64,000 bases of DNA, taken from positions 1-64,000 of the forward strand of contig NZ_JAAGPD010000042.1 of NCBI RefSeq assembly GCF_017104565.1, read 5' to 3'. The notes beneath the pieces were generated by a model. That model was not told where the DNA came from. It ran no database searches and was given only the letters and a program-made list of their open reading frames with translations. Of the stretch, positions 61,334 to 64,000 are shown in pieces. The stretch is from Paraburkholderia sp. Tr-20389 (GTDB lineage Bacteria > Pseudomonadota > Gammaproteobacteria > Burkholderiales > Burkholderiaceae). The stretch's first letter is position 1, and each line of letters starts with the position of its first letter. Both the position numbers and the translations under genes were made by a program.

Positions 61334-63286
61334 TCAGTGCGTGGTGCGCATCCGCATGTAGCGGTAGACCGTGTTGCGCGCAAGGCCCAGTTCGCGCGCG
61401 GCCGCCGAAATATTGCCGTTGTTGCGCGCAAGCGTCTGCTCGATCAACGTCGCCTGCAGTTCTTCCATGTTGGCTGGCTTCGACGGCGCGGCCGAATGGG
61501 CGGCGGGCACGGCCTGCAACGGCTCGTCGTCGTGCGGTGCGCAGTCGTGCAGGAAATCGTCCGGCAGATGGTCCAGTCCGATTTCGGCGGCGCCTTCGGC
61601 CATGATGCCCGCCGTGCGCAGCACGTTCGCCAGTTGCCGCAAATTGCCGGGCCAACGGCAGCGCGCGAAGCATTCGAGCACGTCGGGCGCCACGCGCGTC
61701 GGCATGTGCTCGCTGTCGGGCTCGTCGCGCCGCAGTCGCGCGAGCATCCGCTCGACGAGCACGGGCAGATCGGTGCGTTCGGCCAGCGCGGGCAGCGTGA
61801 CGACGAGCCCGTTGATCCGGTAGTACAGGTCTTCGCGGAAGGTGCCTTCTTCGATCATCGCGCGCAGGTTGCGGTGTGTCGCGCAGACGATGCGCACGTC
61901 GACGGGCACCGCGCGCGTGCCGCCGAGCGGCACGACGGAGCGCTCCTGCAGCACGCGCATCAGACGCACCTGCTGCGCGAGCGGCATGTCGCCGATTTCA
62001 TCGAGAAACAGCGTGCCGCCGTCGGCCTGGACGATCTTGCCGACGTTGCCGCGCTTGCGCGCGCCCGTGAACGCGCCGTCTTCGTAGCCGAACAACTCCG
62101 CTTCGATGAGCGTATCGGGCAATGACGCGCAATTGACGGCGACGAACGGCGCGTCGCGGCGCGGCGACTCTTCGTGCATCGCGCGCGCGAGCCATTCCTT
62201 GCCGGTCCCCGTCTTGCCGAGCACGAGCAGCGGAATATCGCGGCCGCGCACTTTCTCGACGCGGCCGAGCACGGCGGCCATGCGGGCGTCGCCCGTGTCG
62301 AGCGTCGCGAAGGTGATGGCGGCAGCGCGCGATCTGCACGACGCCGTCGCCGTCGCCGGTGCTGGAGGCGCCGATGCGCGCGGCGTGCCTGCGTCGGCGG
62401 AAAATGCGGGCCGTGCGGCGTATTCGGCGCGCGCCAGTACGCGCACGCCGCTGGGCAGCATCAGCGTCAGGCATTCGCCCGGCGCGCGCGACGCCTGCTG
62501 CAGCACGGCGGGAAACGCCGTGCCGAACAGCGCCTCGAACGGCTGTCCGAGCAACGCGTCGAGTGGCCGGCCGAACTGGAACAGTGCGCTGCGGTTGGCC
62601 GCGAGCAGCGTGCCGTTGGCGCCGAAGGCGGCGAGCCCTTCGAACAGCGTGCCGATGAACTCGCTGCGAGCATGAAAGCGCACGCGCACGGCATCGCCGA
62701 ACTGGTTCGCGAACAACTGGTTTTCGATAATCTGCGCCGACATGCGCACGAGCGCCAGCGTGTGCTTGTGGAAGCCGCGCGGGTCGCCGCTCACATCGAG
62801 CGCGCCGATCGTGCGCCCGTACGGATCGGCGATCGGTGCGCACGAGCAGGTGAGGATGCGGTTGGCCTCGAGAAAGTGCTCGCCGCCGTGCACGACGGTC
62901 GGCTGGCCTTCGGCGAGCGCCGTGCCGACGGCATTCGTGCCGCGATGCGCCTCCGACCACGACACGCCTGCACACAGCGCGACGCGGTTCGCTTTCTCGA
63001 CGAAATCGCTGTCGCCGAGACTGTGCAGGATCACGCCGTTGCTGTCGGTGAGCAGCACCATGCTTTCCGTATCGACGATCTGCGCGTGCAGCGTTTCCAT
63101 CACGGGCAGCGCGTGCGCATACAGCGAGCGGTTGAGCTCGACGAGATCGCGCAGGGCGACGGACTGCAAGGGATGAAAGTCGGGCGCCTCGGACGCGCGC
63201 AGGCCGAATTCGCGCGAACGCGCATGAGCTTGCGCGAGCACGTCGGCGCGGCCCGTGACGGACGGCGTGACGGAACGTTGGGTCAC
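61334..63286 (-). CDS. AcoR-like sigma-54-dependent activator
   Basis: A 650-residue activator. An N-terminal GAF sensor (SMVLLTDSNGVILHSLGD, HRGTNAVGTALAEGQPTVVH, GEHFLEANRILTCSCAPIAD) is followed by a second PAS-like segment, an Ala/Pro/Thr linker (about 300-325), the AAA+ domain with Walker A LGKTGTGKEWLARAMH (357-372) and GAFTGA (404-409), and a C-terminal Fis-type HTH (NNGNISAAARELGLARNTVY). GAF layout matches acetoin/alcohol-responsive AcoR regulators. The target operon is not obvious; the ferredoxin gene downstream is the nearest candidate. Confidence 0.85.
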   Translation of the reverse strand: MTQRSVTPSVTGRADVLAQAHARSREFGLRASEAPDFHPLQSVALRDLVELNRSLYAHALPVMETLHAQIVDTESMVLLTDSNGVILHSLGDSDFVEKANRVALCAGVSWSEAHRGTNAVGTALAEGQPTVVHGGEHFLEANRILTCSCAPIADPYGRTIGALDVSGDPRGFHKHTLALVRMSAQIIENQLFANQFGDAVRVRFHARSEFIGTLFEGLAAFGANGTLLAANRSALFQFGRPLDALLGQPFEALFGTAFPAVLQQASRAPGECLTLMLPSGVRVLARAEYAARPAFSADAGTPRASAPPAPATATASCRSRAAAITFATLDTGDARMAAVLGRVEKVRGRDIPLLVLGKTGTGKEWLARAMHEESPRRDAPFVAVNCASLPDTLIEAELFGYEDGAFTGARKRGNVGKIVQADGGTLFLDEIGDMPLAQQVRLMRVLQERSVVPLGGTRAVPVDVRIVCATHRNLRAMIEEGTFREDLYYRINGLVVTLPALAERTDLPVLVERMLARLRRDEPDSEHMPTRVAPDVLECFARCRWPGNLRQLANVLRTAGIMAEGAAEIGLDHLPDDFLHDCAPHDDEPLQAVPAAHSAAPSKPANMEELQATLIEQTLARNNGNISAAARELGLARNTVYRYMRMRTTH

Positions 63287-63571
63287 TGCATGTCTCCGAT
63301 GTTGTACCTGAACGCTGCCTCACAGGCGCACGTGCATGCGGCGTTGCGCAATGCAGCACGGAATGCCCGTTGAAAGTGTCGTCCGCTGGAAAACGTCCGG
63401 TCTGTGCCGACTCATGCCGGACCATCTTACAGGAGGACGCGTGGCGCGTGTTCCGCTTGCCTTCTGGCGCAGAAGTGCAATCATCGTAGACAGGCACGCG
63501 TTCGCGCCGCGTGCCGTCACTCGGGTTTCGTTCGTCGCGTTCCCGGCCAGCGCCATTTCGAGGAGAACGTC

Positions 63572-63838
63572 ATGGTGCGTATGGAGTTGAGAGTCGTCCT
63601 CGCCACGCTTGCGATCTTCATCGCGCTAGGGGGCATCGGATTATCGATCCACGGTTCGCTCTACTATCTGGATCACGAGATCTGGACGGGCGTGATTCTG
63701 ATTGCGATCGGTATTGCGGGCTGTGTGACGATGCTCACGTTGTGGCCGCGCGACTTGCCTGGCAAGACTCCGCCCGAGCATCCCGCCGACGACGCTGGAC
63801 CACACGAACATCAACATCATCTGCCGACGCAGTTCTAG
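63572..63838 (+). CDS. Small two-helix membrane protein
   Basis: An 88-residue protein starting at ATG 63572 with AGGAG 6 bases upstream. Two membrane helices are clear (LRVVLATLAIFIALGGIGLS; WTGVILIAIGIAGCVTMLTL), with a short loop between them, then a polar tail rich in Pro, Asp and His (PEHPADDAGPHEHQHHLPT). Function unknown; the His-rich tail might bind metal. Divergent from the sigma-54 activator. Confidence 0.65.
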   Translation: MVRMELRVVLATLAIFIALGGIGLSIHGSLYYLDHEIWTGVILIAIGIAGCVTMLTLWPRDLPGKTPPEHPADDAGPHEHQHHLPTQF

Positions 63839-64000
63839 GTCTGTTTTCGCTGCGGTGCCGCAATTCTTGGTGCGTGGCGGCACCATGCTGGGGTATGGCG
63901 AAACAAAACTTGCGGCGCGGCGGAAGTCGTCTACAGTGGTGAGATCGACCGACGGCACGTGCGATGACGGCGTGTGTTTGCGGTCGACAGCCCGCGCTGC
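63839..64000. other. Right edge, no gene seen
   Basis: The last 162 bases have no frame with a ribosome site. A gene may begin beyond the edge. Confidence 0.4.

Noticed and set aside
1-64000. CRISPR array, rRNA, tRNA or prophage
   Set aside because: No regularly spaced direct repeats, no rRNA-like or tRNA-like sequence noticed by eye, and no phage structural genes; the lysozyme-like gene alone is not evidence of a prophage.

Overview
The window is high-GC DNA with the gene content and codon use of a Burkholderiales chromosome or large replicon. Paraburkholderia or Caballeronia is the best guess. This rests on family content and on the style of the intergenic repeats; no rRNA or tRNA marker is present. 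Most genes are ordinary accessory metabolism, but two compact clusters do not fit standard pathways.

Layout. 1-320: end of an IS5-family element running off the left edge. 0.5-6.4 kb: fatty-acid desaturase, CDP-diacylglycerol pyrophosphatase, amidase, a di-iron ferritin-like protein, a small unknown protein and an FMN reductase. 6.7-14.6 kb: a conflict-like island with a TIR membrane protein, a SLOG-like nucleotide-binding protein, a GH24-type lysozyme-like protein, a 955-residue CHAT (caspase-like) protein, an unrecognised protein and an SGNH hydrolase. 14.8-26.9 kb: a non-phosphorylating L-rhamnose locus (two SDR dehydrogenases, MFS transporter, L-rhamnonate dehydratase, LysR regulator, mutarotase, lactonase and a complete sugar ABC transporter). 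27.0-35.0 kb: a peptide-export locus with a LuxR-type response regulator, two tiny precursors (63 and 51 residues) sharing a 17-residue double-glycine leader, an LpxL-like protein with an altered catalytic motif, an HlyD adaptor, a C39-peptidase ABC exporter and a TolC-type channel. 35.2-42.8 kb: an Ala/His/Lys-rich periplasmic protein, a sugar-acid dehydratase/DapA-family pair, and a choline/betaine ABC transporter with its AraC/GlxA-type regulator. 43.7-48 kb: NasS/NasT nitrate-sensing pair, CynX-like transporter with a divergent GntR regulator and twin operator, and IF-1. 50-52 kb: cobalamin riboswitch, CbtB, CbtA and a divergent histidine-phosphatase relative. 51.9-56.3 kb: LysR/AEC transporter, chemoreceptor and HigBA toxin-antitoxin. 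56.4-60.6 kb: FAD amino-acid dehydrogenase, amino-acid binding protein, mu-crystallin-family reductase and YheO-type regulator, resembling the dauBAR D-arginine system. 60.6-63.8 kb: small DUF1653-type protein, ferredoxin, AcoR-like sigma-54 activator and a small membrane protein.

Two near-complete palindromes of 0.78 and 0.91 kb (18985-19760 and 42797-43708) share sequence with each other. Each exactly fills the gap between two convergent genes. They look like a dispersed family of large nested palindromes that may end transcription from both sides.

The best candidates for undescribed biology are (a) the Ser/Thr-rich double-glycine peptide locus and (b) the CHAT/TIR/SLOG/lysozyme/SGNH island. 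Function in both is inferred from domain content and gene order; nothing here is experimentally shown.
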